Source: an uncultured Pirellulaceae bacterium (GTDB lineage Bacteria; Planctomycetota; Planctomycetia; Pirellulales; Pirellulaceae). Taken from it: DNA of 64,000 nt. Below are positions 28,107 through 37,596 of this stretch, in pieces. Made by a program: the position numbers and the translations under genes. The stretch spans positions 1-64,000 of the forward strand of contig CALJOA010000064.1 of assembly GCA_937981585.1 (NCBI GenBank), in the 5' to 3' direction. Below the pieces are notes generated by a model. That model ran no database searches. It was given only the letters and a program-made list of their open reading frames with translations, and was not told the DNA's origin. Position 1 is the first letter of the stretch. Every line of letters starts with the position of its first letter.

Positions 28107-28429
28107 GTGTCACTGTCTGAAAAACACTAAAGGGATGTTCGAAATTCTAGGTTGCAGTTAAAGCGAACAAGCTTTTTTCTCAGCGTTTAAGAGTCTGGTT
28201 ATCAGGAAGTTACGGGTTGTCTCAGGCATTTCGAGGTACTTCAAATGGGCTTCCTGAGTTGACGCTTTGAACCTAGCGATTACTGACAGGGTGAGTGATT
28301 CACAACTGCCTGTTCAACTTATGCAAATCGTAGAAGCGCATATTTTTTGAATGTCAAATCACTTGCCGACCAAATTCCGATAAATAGAGAGTTGGAAGAT
28401 AGTTTCACAGAATAAGTGGAGTTGGCGGA

Positions 28430-28720
28430 ATGGATTCCCAAAATCGCTCTTTGTTGATGGCTTTTAAACGTTTCTGGTGCAACGACGAAGGCTTCGTAAT
28501 TACGATCGAATTGATTTTGATCGCAACGATTGTTGGTATCGGGTCAATCGTTGGGCTGACCACGCTGCGTGACGCGATCAACAGTGAAATGGCAGATATA
28601 GCCGACGCGATCCAGAACATGGATGGAGGCAACGGGAATGGGAATGGCAATGGTAACGGCAATAGTAACGCCAACAGTTGCATCACTTTTTCAACTCCGC
28701 CGGCCGATGAGGCGCAATAG
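28430..28720 (+). CDS. Flp-type pilin-like protein with (Gly-Asn)n linker
   Basis: NDEGFVITIELILIATIVGIGSIVG; GGNGNGNGNGNGNSNANS; C-terminal SCITFSTPPADE as in other paralogs. Confidence 0.7.
   Translation: MDSQNRSLLMAFKRFWCNDEGFVITIELILIATIVGIGSIVGLTTLRDAINSEMADIADAIQNMDGGNGNGNGNGNGNSNANSCITFSTPPADEAQ
28628..28675 (+). repeat. In-gene hexanucleotide repeat (GGNAAY)n encoding (Gly-Asn)n
   Basis: GGCAACGGGAATGGGAATGGCAATGGTAACGGCAAT... Confidence 0.85.
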
Positions 28721-28980
28721 ATTCTACGCGACGTGAATCGGGACGCGTGAGCATCTAAACAAAGCGACAACTCATGCTGCTGGTTGGTTTGAACCAAAAT
28801 TGGAAACCAAAATCAAAAAGTGGTGCCAAGCTTACGTCTATTGAAACTGCTTCAATTGAGACAGCAGGCTGGAATCGACGTTCGTCTATTCTTATGGAAG
28901 CGTTATACTTTTGAGAGCGAATCCACCAGATTTTTCGCGGTGATTTCTTTGGTGCGAGTATCTGCCATCACGGCTAGAAA

Positions 28981-29997
28981 ATGTTCGAACGTTCTTGGAA
29001 ATTACTGACGCGCACCTGCTCGATTTGGATCGACGTTAACGCGTCGCGGATGTCTGCAGCGCTGACGTACTTCACGATGCTCTCGCTGGCCCCCACGCTG
29101 ATGGTCGCGGTCGCAATCGCTGGATACATCTACAAAGAAGATTTGGTGAAAGCCGAAATCGTTCAGCGTTTATCCACGATCACAACCCCAGATATCGCCA
29201 ACTACGTGGCGGGTTTGATTGAAAACGCCGTTTCGCCGGGGTCGGGATTTGTTGCTGGTGCGATCAGTATCGCGGTTTTGTTGTTCGCTGCCTCGGGCGT
29301 GTTTACTCAGTTGTGCGATACGTTTGACGATATCTGGAATGTGTCGCTCGACGACAAAACGTTCCTCTATTCGATTCAAAAACGGCTGGTCGGTGTGGGA
29401 ATGGTGATCGTCGTGGGGTTGTTATTGATCGCGGCGTTGGTTCTCGATTCAGTGATCGCGTATCTCAATGAACTGGCCGGAGCGTATCCGCAACTCGTAA
29501 CGTGGTTGGGGCTGGCTGACCGAAGCCTTTCATTTCTGCTGATGCCGATCGTGTTTGCGATGCTGTTCTGGTTTCTGCCGTCGACGAAAATTCAATGGCG
29601 AGACATCTGGCCAGCGGCGGTGCTGACGGCGTGTCTGGTGGCGGCAAGTCGTTATCTGATTGGTTTTTATTTGAAGTTCTCAACCACCAGCGAGATCTAT
29701 GCTGCCTCGAGTACGTTGGTAGTGCTGTTGATCTGGGTTTACATGACTGGGCTGGTCGTCTTTTTCGGGGCCTCGTTCAGCCATGCTTGGGCGGAAGTCT
29801 ACGGTTCCAGGAGCGAGTTTGCCGAAGGCAATTCCAAAAACGATTCGTCAGGCGACGATGACTCTGGCAGTGGCCAAGATGGTGGCGGAGTTGCGGTGAA
29901 AACGAATGCCGGTTCTGCGAAAGAAGTTGCAACCAGGCCGACTGCCGCTCCGGCAGTTCTCAAGCCCGACCCACTGGTTCCGCAGAGACGGGTTTAG
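28981..29997 (+). CDS. YihY/virulence factor BrkB family membrane protein
   Basis: SAALTYFTMLSLAPTLMVAVAIAG; GSEFA-like GSRSEFAEGNS; six-TM pattern. Confidence 0.85.
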   Translation: MFERSWKLLTRTCSIWIDVNASRMSAALTYFTMLSLAPTLMVAVAIAGYIYKEDLVKAEIVQRLSTITTPDIANYVAGLIENAVSPGSGFVAGAISIAVLLFAASGVFTQLCDTFDDIWNVSLDDKTFLYSIQKRLVGVGMVIVVGLLLIAALVLDSVIAYLNELAGAYPQLVTWLGLADRSLSFLLMPIVFAMLFWFLPSTKIQWRDIWPAAVLTACLVAASRYLIGFYLKFSTTSEIYAASSTLVVLLIWVYMTGLVVFFGASFSHAWAEVYGSRSEFAEGNSKNDSSGDDDSGSGQDGGGVAVKTNAGSAKEVATRPTAAPAVLKPDPLVPQRRV

Positions 29998-30184
29998 GCG
30001 AAGTAAATGGCCATGCCATTTCTTCGAGGCTTAGCGTCTCATAGGACTCATCACTGTGCTCCAAACTATGCCGTGGTGCTAAACCCGATTTCAAAATACA
30101 ATCTTGACTCACTTGCCGCCGATCGCGATGGGCGATCTCCAATGCGGCTTTTTCAGGCACAGGTTGAATCAGGTAACGAGGCAC

Positions 30185-31276
30185 ATGGAAGCCGGAATTG
30201 TCGGGCTGCCCAACGTGGGCAAGAGCACTTTGTTTAACGCGTTGACGCTTTCCAAAGCGGCCGCCAGCGAGAACTATCCGTTTTGCACGATCGAACCCAA
30301 CGAAGGGATCGTCAGTGTTCCGGACGATCGGCTGGAGCGGATCACAAACTACATCACTCCCCAAAAAGTCATTCCTGCGACGCTAAAGCTGGTTGACATC
30401 GCGGGGATCGTCAAAGGGGCCAGCGAAGGCGAAGGGCTCGGCAACAAGTTCCTTAGCCACATTCGTCAGGTTGATGCAATCCTTCAAGTCGTCCGATGTT
30501 TTGAAGACGAAGACGTGATTCATGTCAGCGGCGAGGTCAATCCGATTGATGATATTGAAATCATCGAGATGGAGTTGATGCTGGCCGACATCGAGACGCT
30601 ACAAAATGCGCTCGCCAAAGCCGAACGTACGGCACGGTCAGGCGACAAGGAAGCCATCGCAACCACCGTCGCGATCAAGAAGTGCCTAGAGCATCTCGAA
30701 ACCGAGGCGCCGCTTCGTAGTCTTTCGCTTAACGAACCCGAGCTCAAATCGATCAAGAGTTACGGTTTGTTGACCCACAAACCGATCATGTACGTCGCCA
30801 ATGTTTCCGAAGAAGATCTGGAAGGAAAGTCGCCACTTGTGGCCAAGGTTAAAGCGCACGCTGAGAAGGTAAACGCCGGTTTCGTAATCGTGTGCGCGAA
30901 GATCGAAGCCGAAATTGCCGAGCTGGACCCGGAGGACCGTCCGGAAATGCTGGAAGCCGTCGGGTTGAGCGAGCCGGCACTCAGCGTCCTAGCAAGAACG
31001 GCTTATGCGACTCTCGGTTTGGAAAGCTATTTCACGGCCGGCGAAAAAGAAGTGCGGGCTTGGACCATCAAAAAAGGCTTCACTGGCCCGCAAGCCGCCG
31101 GAGTGATTCACACCGATTTCGAACGAGGCTTTATTCGCGCCGAAGTCTACACGATTGACGACCTCGAGACTCACAAGACCGAAGCCGCCATTCGTCAGAA
31201 CGGAAAGTTGCGAGTCGAAGGAAAAAGCTATGTTGTTCAAGATGGCGATATTTGCCACTTCCTGTTCAACGTTTAA
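30185..31276 (+). CDS. ychF: Redox-regulated ATPase YchF (Obg-like)
   Basis: [38 protein letters not shown]-terminal TGS domain [17 protein letters not shown] 30185 preferred over ORF start 30104. Confidence 0.97.
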   Translation: MEAGIVGLPNVGKSTLFNALTLSKAAASENYPFCTIEPNEGIVSVPDDRLERITNYITPQKVIPATLKLVDIAGIVKGASEGEGLGNKFLSHIRQVDAILQVVRCFEDEDVIHVSGEVNPIDDIEIIEMELMLADIETLQNALAKAERTARSGDKEAIATTVAIKKCLEHLETEAPLRSLSLNEPELKSIKSYGLLTHKPIMYVANVSEEDLEGKSPLVAKVKAHAEKVNAGFVIVCAKIEAEIAELDPEDRPEMLEAVGLSEPALSVLARTAYATLGLESYFTAGEKEVRAWTIKKGFTGPQAAGVIHTDFERGFIRAEVYTIDDLETHKTEAAIRQNGKLRVEGKSYVVQDGDICHFLFNV

Positions 31277-31407
31277 CTCAACTGCGGACCTTGTATGGGG
31301 CGGCTGTGGTTGAGCGCAGTGAGCCCACAGTTGATAGACTCACATGACACAATGAACTCACATAGCAGAATGCTCTGGGGGCTCACTACGCTCGACCCCA
31401 GCCACCC

Positions 31408-31491
31408 AATCTCAAATCTCAAATCTCAAATCTCAAATCTCAATTCTCAATTCTCAATTCTCAATTCTCAATTCTCAATTCTCAATTCTCA
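31408..31491. repeat. Heptanucleotide microsatellite: 5 x AATCTCA followed by 7 x ATTCTCA
   Basis: Direct reading, 12 x 7 bp = 84 bp in the ychF / M28 peptidase intergenic region. Confidence 0.95.
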
Positions 31492-31524
31492 TGACCCTTG
31501 AGTTTCCAAAACTCAAGTACCCGC

Positions 31525-33423
31525 CTACTTCTTCAGCTCCACGTTCAACGTGATCTCGTCATCGCCGCGTTTGAGTTTCATCTTAACCGTCTTGCCAGCG
31601 TCCCGGCGAAGCACTTTCACAAGATCTCGGCGTTTCTCCATTTTTTCGCCATCGACGTCCAGGATAATGTCGCCTTCGAGAAGCCCCGCCTTTTCGGCGA
31701 CCGAATCCTCTGACACGCCCTCGATTTTGACTCCGCCCTCTTCGTCGTCGAGCATAACGCCCAGCCTAAACGGCTTTGGTGTACCGAACGTTGGTTTGGT
31801 TTCGAGTTCAGCCAGCATATCGACCACACGCTCAGAGTAATCGATCACGCGTAGTGCACCTTCGCAATTGATTTCTTCGAAATCGTCTTCTGGAGTGTGA
31901 TAGACCGGATTGGTTCCGGTGTGAATAAACATATTGGGAACTTCACGTTCGTTGAACGGAAGATGGTCACTGCCGCCGAACGCCCGCGTGGGCTTGTTAA
32001 GATCGAACCCAAGCCCCTCGTTCGCGGCTTCGAAGATCGGATCGAGCTGCGGCGAGGTATTCCAGTTGTAAAGCGTCAGTTTGTTTTCACGCAGCCATCC
32101 AATCATGTCGAAGTTCATCATCGCGGCTGTGGATTCGAGCGGATAGATCGGGTTCTCACAGTAGTGAATTGCTCCCAATAACCCCATTTCTTCGGCAGTG
32201 AAGCAAACGAAGACCAGTCGTCGGCCAGGCTTTTTGTCGCGAGCGCTGAACCGACGAGCAAGCTCAATTACAGCAGCGGTTCCGGTGGCGTTGTCGTCTG
32301 CGCCGTTGTGTACCTCACGTCGACCGCCAGCCCGAGAACCGTAGGCTCCCATGCCAAGGTGATCGTAGTGGGCGCCGATAACGATTGTTTCATCGGCGTT
32401 GGGCCCTTCGCCCTCGATGATTCCGATGATGTTGTTGGTTTTGGTTTTCTTGACAGGGAAAGCCGATTTGAACTCGCAGGACCAATCTTTGATTGGTTGT
32501 GAAATAGGTTCGAGATTCGAGTCGATCAGTTTTTCGATCTCCGATACGGTGGAAAGTTCTTTTCCCAGTGGCGACGTCAGTGAAGAAGCTTTAAGCATTT
32601 TGTCGAAAACGTCGCGTTTGATTTGAGCGAACGGCAGTGAGTTGGAGCCGAAACGATCCGGGAGAATCAATCCGTCTTCACCTTCTTCGTCGAGTCGGGA
32701 TTGATCGTTGACCATGATGATGCCTGCCGCACCGGCACGACGGGCAGCTGAGACCTTTTGGCGACCAGTTGCGTGCCGAGAAGTGTCCTCGCCGTCAAAG
32801 ACGCTTTGTGGGTCTCCCGGTTGAGGTTCGTACCGAATCAGAACGACGACTTTGTCCTTTACATCAACGTTGGCATACTCATCAAAGTTGTGCTCTTCAG
32901 CGGAAATTCCATAACCGACGAATACCAGATCCGAGCTGAGGTCAAAGTTCTTCCGACCGACAAGCTGTTGAAAATCTTTACCGAGGTCAAGTTCGAGCTT
33001 AGTATCGTTGGGGCCTTTTAGAATCAAAGCCGTCGCATCTTTGTCAACCGATCGAGTTTGACCGACTTCGAGTTCTTGCAGGTAGGTACCGTTCTCCAAC
33101 GGTTGAAGGCCAGCCTTACGGTATTCTTCAACGATGTAGTCTTCGCAAAGCTGAATTCCTGGCGTTCCAGGTTGGCGACCGCCCATTTCGTCGGATGACA
33201 TGTACTCGATGTCATAAGTGACTTGCTTGAGCGCGGCTTGGTTGAGTTTGGGTTGAGCTTCTTGCTCGGTGGCTTGTTTAGCAGGCGGCTCGAGCACGGC
33301 ACTGTCTTGTCCGGTCGCAAGACCACAACTCTGTGCCAACGACAGTGCTAAAATTAAAATCAACCCGGAAACAAGATTTCGGGTTGGCAACAACTGCGCC
33401 GCAAAGAAATTCAAATGAGCCAC
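31525..33423 (-). CDS. Secreted M28-family (Zn aminopeptidase-like) peptidase with PA-like insert and C-terminal PDZ domain
   Basis: GAHYDHLGMG, VHNGADDNATGTAAVIELAR, FTAEEMGLLGAIHY, GGSDHLPFNEREVPNMFIHTG; PDZ EGDIILDVDGEKMEKRRDL. GTG at 33423 has GGAG upstream and gives a signal peptide. Confidence 0.88.
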   Translation of the reverse strand: MAHLNFFAAQLLPTRNLVSGLILILALSLAQSCGLATGQDSAVLEPPAKQATEQEAQPKLNQAALKQVTYDIEYMSSDEMGGRQPGTPGIQLCEDYIVEEYRKAGLQPLENGTYLQELEVGQTRSVDKDATALILKGPNDTKLELDLGKDFQQLVGRKNFDLSSDLVFVGYGISAEEHNFDEYANVDVKDKVVVLIRYEPQPGDPQSVFDGEDTSRHATGRQKVSAARRAGAAGIIMVNDQSRLDEEGEDGLILPDRFGSNSLPFAQIKRDVFDKMLKASSLTSPLGKELSTVSEIEKLIDSNLEPISQPIKDWSCEFKSAFPVKKTKTNNIIGIIEGEGPNADETIVIGAHYDHLGMGAYGSRAGGRREVHNGADDNATGTAAVIELARRFSARDKKPGRRLVFVCFTAEEMGLLGAIHYCENPIYPLESTAAMMNFDMIGWLRENKLTLYNWNTSPQLDPIFEAANEGLGFDLNKPTRAFGGSDHLPFNEREVPNMFIHTGTNPVYHTPEDDFEEINCEGALRVIDYSERVVDMLAELETKPTFGTPKPFRLGVMLDDEEGGVKIEGVSEDSVAEKAGLLEGDIILDVDGEKMEKRRDLVKVLRRDAGKTVKMKLKRGDDEITLNVELKK

Positions 33424-34141
33424 GCGTTTCTCCTCTACAGGACGCTGAATATAAGCGTCCTTGAAAATAAAATTAGATAAACTCAGGTCAACACTGCACG
33501 TAAATTTACGCTTTTTCAAACCGAATTGACACTGGTAAGGACGTCTTAGTTGTAACCCATACGCCAGCAACATGTTTCGGAATGATTTTAATTGAATATT
33601 TGGTATGAAAGTCAGGTGGAGTACCAGATAATCGCCGTGTTTTTTGCGCTTTGTGCTTATCAAATTGGCGAATCCGAACGCGTACCATACCCGCATGGGT
33701 AGCTCAATTCGAAGGTGTCCGGCTTACTGGGTGTGGATTGATGGTCGTTAGCGCCAGCGAAATCGCATTAGAACTTTCTTCGCCAAATTATGAGTAAGTT
33801 TTTGCTGAGCTCGGATTTTTAAGGGCTTTATTAGCCTGCTTTTGGTGATTGTGTTTGGTTTTGGTATCGCTTTGAAATATACAATTCGGATAAACCTACG
33901 GTAATTAATCTGTCGCTTGGCGGACTTAAAGTGCCAGGCGAGAGAAATAACTAACGGACGTGGAAAATTAGCTATCGAAATTCGACACCCAACTCATAGA
34001 TTGAGTTGGTTGTTCGCGATTGATGATAGGACTTTGAACGACAGAATTCCGCTGCATGCGACACGGATAGTCGCGACGCAATTGATCGCTTCACTGAGTC
34101 GTTGTTGAGACATTGCAGACACTGTCCAACGCTCATGTCGC

Positions 34142-36187
34142 TTGAGGAACAACAGAAATATTGCGATGATAAGAAAACGTGACTCGCCTCGTTCGGATGG
34201 AGCCGAAAGTAGTGGTATGAAGCCCCAAGCACAAATGACTTACAATCGTCTCGATCTTTTGAAACTGATGTATCTCAGTCGAGAAGGTGATCGACGTGAA
34301 GGTGTGCTGCTTCGTCAATCCAAAGGCTGGTTTCAAGTTGCCGGAATGGGGCACGAGTCACTTGCGGCAATTCCATTGATGCTTGAGCGTGACGACTATC
34401 TGTTCCCCTATTACCGTGATCGGGCGATGGTTCTGGCTCGTGGAGTCACCAACGCCGAACTGGCAAGTGTGTATTTTGCCAAGCTCGGTTCTTCGAGCGG
34501 CGGACGACAGATGCCCGGGCACTACTCGGATCGCAATCGAAACATCTGGAGTGTGCCAACACCAACCGGCGCCAATACGCTGCCGGCGTGCGGAGTCGCA
34601 TGGGCGATGAAGCTTGGCGGAGAGCCCGGAGTCGTCGTCGCGACGCTCGGTGATGCTGCGTCTCGACAAGGCGAATTCTATGAGGCGATCTCGTTTGCGA
34701 TCGAACGTCAACTGCCAATCGTATTCGTAGTCGAAGACAACAACTACGGAATCAGCACTAATACCGAAAAGTTTAATCCGTTCAAGCTGGACGTCTTCAA
34801 CGAAAAGCACTTGTTGCAGATTGATGCCCGACATCCCGATCGCGTTTTTGAGGCGGTCGGGCCAGTGATTGAGAAAGCTCGAAATGGCGGCGGCCCGACT
34901 GTCGTGATCGCCGAACTGGATCGGCTTTGCTCTCACACCAGTTCCGATGACCACCGCGTTTATCGTCCGCATGACGAAATCGACGAGATGTATGACCGTG
35001 ATCCGATTCTCGTCTTGGCTCGTGAATTGATTGAGTCTGGCGAGTTGACCGAAGGAGAATGGGAGCTGGCGAAATTGGAGATCAACGAACAGGTTGATCG
35101 CGAATACATTGCCGCCGAATCAGAGCCCGACCCGACTCCAGACGATTTGATGACTCACTTGTTGGACATGCCACCGATCCCAGAGTCACCTCCGATCCAA
35201 GGCGGTAAAAAATGGCGAATCGTCGACGCGCTCAATCATGTGTTCAAGCACGGCCTCAACACTGATGAGTCATACTTCTTTTTCGGCGAAGATATTGAAG
35301 CACCCAAGGGTGGCGTGTTTGGATTGACGGCTGACCTTTCCGACGAGCACCCGACTCGCGTTTTCAATTCGCCACTGGCCGAAGCCACGATCGCAGGCGT
35401 CGGTATCGGAATGGCTTGCTACGGCAAACGGCCAGTATTCGAAATCCAGTTTATTGATTTCGTTGGCCCGGCGATGAACCAAATCACACAGAATCTCGCC
35501 ACGCTGCGATGGCGAACCAACGGCCAGTGGATCTGCCCGATGGTGATGTACGCTCCTTACGGCGCATATCTGCCAGGTGGATCGCTTTGGCATTCACAAG
35601 CCAATGAGTCGGTGTTTGCTCACTTTCCGGGTATTCGCGTGGTCGTTCCCAGCACGCCAGAGGATGCAACGGCGCTGATGTGGACGGCGATGCACTCCAA
35701 CGATCCGACTTTGTTTTTGATTCCGAAACACATGTTCCGCCAGCAGATGCAGGTCCCCGAAACCGTTCCGCCAGTGGGCTTTGGAGAAGCTCGTGTTCGG
35801 CGAGAGGGTGAAGACGTCACCGTCGTCGCGTGGGGCAACTGCATCGAGCAGGCCTTTGCGGCCGCCGATGCTTTGGTTGACGAGTGTTCGGTCGAGATTA
35901 TTGACCTCCGGTCGATTCAACCGTGGGACAAAGAAGCGATCCTCGATTCAGTTGAAAAGACCGGACGGTTGGTGATCGTTCAGGAAGATGGTCGGTCGTG
36001 CAGTGTCGGCCAGATGATCATCGCAGAGATCATGAGTGATATCGAGAGTTTCTGCTACTTCGTGAGTGCACCTCAGTTGGTTTCCAAGCCGGATGTTCAC
36101 ATCGGCTACAACCCAATTCTTGAGTACGCCGCATTACCAGATACCGATCAAGTGGTCGCGGCGATTCGACACACGATGGAGGATTGA
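34142..36187 (+). CDS. Fused alpha-beta E1 component of a 2-oxoacid (branched-chain type) dehydrogenase, TPP-dependent
   Basis: N-terminal TPP-binding GEPGVVVATLGDAASRQGEFYEAISFAIERQLPIVFVVEDNNYGIST; C-terminal beta-like FFFGEDIEAPKGGVFG...SPLAEATIAGVGIGMA... Confidence 0.88.
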   Translation: MRNNRNIAMIRKRDSPRSDGAESSGMKPQAQMTYNRLDLLKLMYLSREGDRREGVLLRQSKGWFQVAGMGHESLAAIPLMLERDDYLFPYYRDRAMVLARGVTNAELASVYFAKLGSSSGGRQMPGHYSDRNRNIWSVPTPTGANTLPACGVAWAMKLGGEPGVVVATLGDAASRQGEFYEAISFAIERQLPIVFVVEDNNYGISTNTEKFNPFKLDVFNEKHLLQIDARHPDRVFEAVGPVIEKARNGGGPTVVIAELDRLCSHTSSDDHRVYRPHDEIDEMYDRDPILVLARELIESGELTEGEWELAKLEINEQVDREYIAAESEPDPTPDDLMTHLLDMPPIPESPPIQGGKKWRIVDALNHVFKHGLNTDESYFFFGEDIEAPKGGVFGLTADLSDEHPTRVFNSPLAEATIAGVGIGMACYGKRPVFEIQFIDFVGPAMNQITQNLATLRWRTNGQWICPMVMYAPYGAYLPGGSLWHSQANESVFAHFPGIRVVVPSTPEDATALMWTAMHSNDPTLFLIPKHMFRQQMQVPETVPPVGFGEARVRREGEDVTVVAWGNCIEQAFAAADALVDECSVEIIDLRSIQPWDKEAILDSVEKTGRLVIVQEDGRSCSVGQMIIAEIMSDIESFCYFVSAPQLVSKPDVHIGYNPILEYAALPDTDQVVAAIRHTMED

Positions 36188-37344
36188 TCGAAGTGCCTGT
36201 TATTCCAGTTCGAATTCCACAGCTTGGCGAAGGCCTCCAAGAGGCTTTGCTGGTCGAGTTTCTCAAACAGCCGGGTGATGCGATCACCCGCGATGAACCG
36301 ATCTACGTCATGGAGACCGACAAGGCGACGACCGACGTTGAATCGCCTTATGACGGTACGTTGGTCGAGTGGATGGTAGAGCCCGGAGCCGTGCTGTCGA
36401 TCGGCGCCGAAATCGGCAAGATCGAAGTCGCCGAAGGCGTCGAGGAGATGAAGGCATTCCACACGCCCGCAGAAGTCGCAGCTGCGCCTAACGCGGCAGG
36501 ATCCAAGCCCAAACCGGTCCGCTCTACCGGAGCTTTGATTCCTCCCAAGACAAGAAAGTACCTCAAGGAGTTGAATCTTCTGGAGCGAGTCGATGAGATT
36601 CCCTGTGCTGGTCGCAAATTGATGCCCGCCGACGTCGACGCGTTTTTGGCGGCCGTCAACGCAAGCGTCTCGGCGGAGCTGTTCAAAATTCAGCCGCTGC
36701 CAAAATCCCAAATCGTGTTGAACTATCGGATGGGACGGGGCGCGCAAGCTTGTATTCCCGTCACCGTAATGAACGATATCAACTGGTCCAACATTCGGGC
36801 AGAGCGTGAACGCGTTCGCAAGTCCGGCGGTCCGACCGGATTTGCGATGGCCTGCTGGGCAGTCGTTGATTCACTGACTCGGCATCCCAAATTTCGTAGT
36901 TCGATTTCGGTTGATGGAAATTCACTGAAGGTTTTTCATCGCGTTAATCTTGGCGTCGCGGTGGCGCTTGCCGAAGACCGATTGGTGACCGCGGTCATCC
37001 ACGATGCCGATAAAATGACCGCCGACGAGTTCTTTGCGGCTTACGTTGCACAAGTCAAACTCGCCCGCAACGGTGAAGATCAAGCCGATGAATCGACAAC
37101 GGTTACTGTTTCCAACATCGGCAAAGCCGGGATGCGAGTTGGCATTCCGGCGATCGTTGCTCCGGCCGTCGCGACGTTGGCGTTTGGAGAAGTGTTCTCA
37201 TACCCCGTACCTGACGGCGATTCTTTCAAGTTCCAACCGACCGTGACGACGACATTGAGCTTCGACCATCGAATCGCCAACGGGATCGGCGCGGCGAACT
37301 TCATGAATGATCTGCAGAAGAATCTCGAATCGTTTGAGCTTTAG
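36184..37344 (+). CDS. Dihydrolipoamide acyltransferase E2 component
   Basis: Lipoyl domain ETDKATTDVESPYDG; E3-binding-like RKYLKELNL; catalytic C-terminal TTTLSFDHRIANGIGAANFMNDL. TTGA start/stop overlap with E1. Confidence 0.88.
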   Translation: MIEVPVIPVRIPQLGEGLQEALLVEFLKQPGDAITRDEPIYVMETDKATTDVESPYDGTLVEWMVEPGAVLSIGAEIGKIEVAEGVEEMKAFHTPAEVAAAPNAAGSKPKPVRSTGALIPPKTRKYLKELNLLERVDEIPCAGRKLMPADVDAFLAAVNASVSAELFKIQPLPKSQIVLNYRMGRGAQACIPVTVMNDINWSNIRAERERVRKSGGPTGFAMACWAVVDSLTRHPKFRSSISVDGNSLKVFHRVNLGVAVALAEDRLVTAVIHDADKMTADEFFAAYVAQVKLARNGEDQADESTTVTVSNIGKAGMRVGIPAIVAPAVATLAFGEVFSYPVPDGDSFKFQPTVTTTLSFDHRIANGIGAANFMNDLQKNLESFEL

Positions 37345-37379
37345 TGATCACGTGCTAGATAAACGCTCAATTGGAAAAG

Positions 37380-37558
37380 AGTAGCTCGGCTCTCCGAGCC
37401 GAGACCGAAAGCCCACTTCACGGCTCGAAGAGGCCGTGATTTTCATAAGCCGTTTTGGCGTTAGCCACGGTTGAATCGCCGTTAACCGTGGCTAGAGCCA
37501 AAACGGCTGGTGTTGTTAGGGCGTGTTTGGAAATCACGGCTGGGACAGCCGAGCTACT
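37380..37558. repeat. Nested ~180-bp palindromic element; core AGCCGTTTTGGCGTTAGCCACGGTT...AACCGTGGCTAGAGCCAAAACGGCT
   Basis: Outer AGTAGCTCGGCT/AGCCGAGCTACT (37380-37391 / 37547-37558), middle GGCCGTGATTTTC/GGAAATCACGGCT, inner 37448-37508. Confidence 0.9.
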
Positions 37559-37596
37559 AAACAACATATCGCGAGCTCGTATTTTTACCCATCGCG

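Noticed and set aside
28405-28797. Minus-strand 130-aa ORF with LPLPLPFPFPLP
   Set aside because: Antisense to the (Gly-Asn)n pilin; the Pro/Leu repeat is the shadow of the GGNAAY repeat.
31408-31491. CRISPR or coding repeat
   Set aside because: Simple 7-bp microsatellite without spacers; lies between genes.
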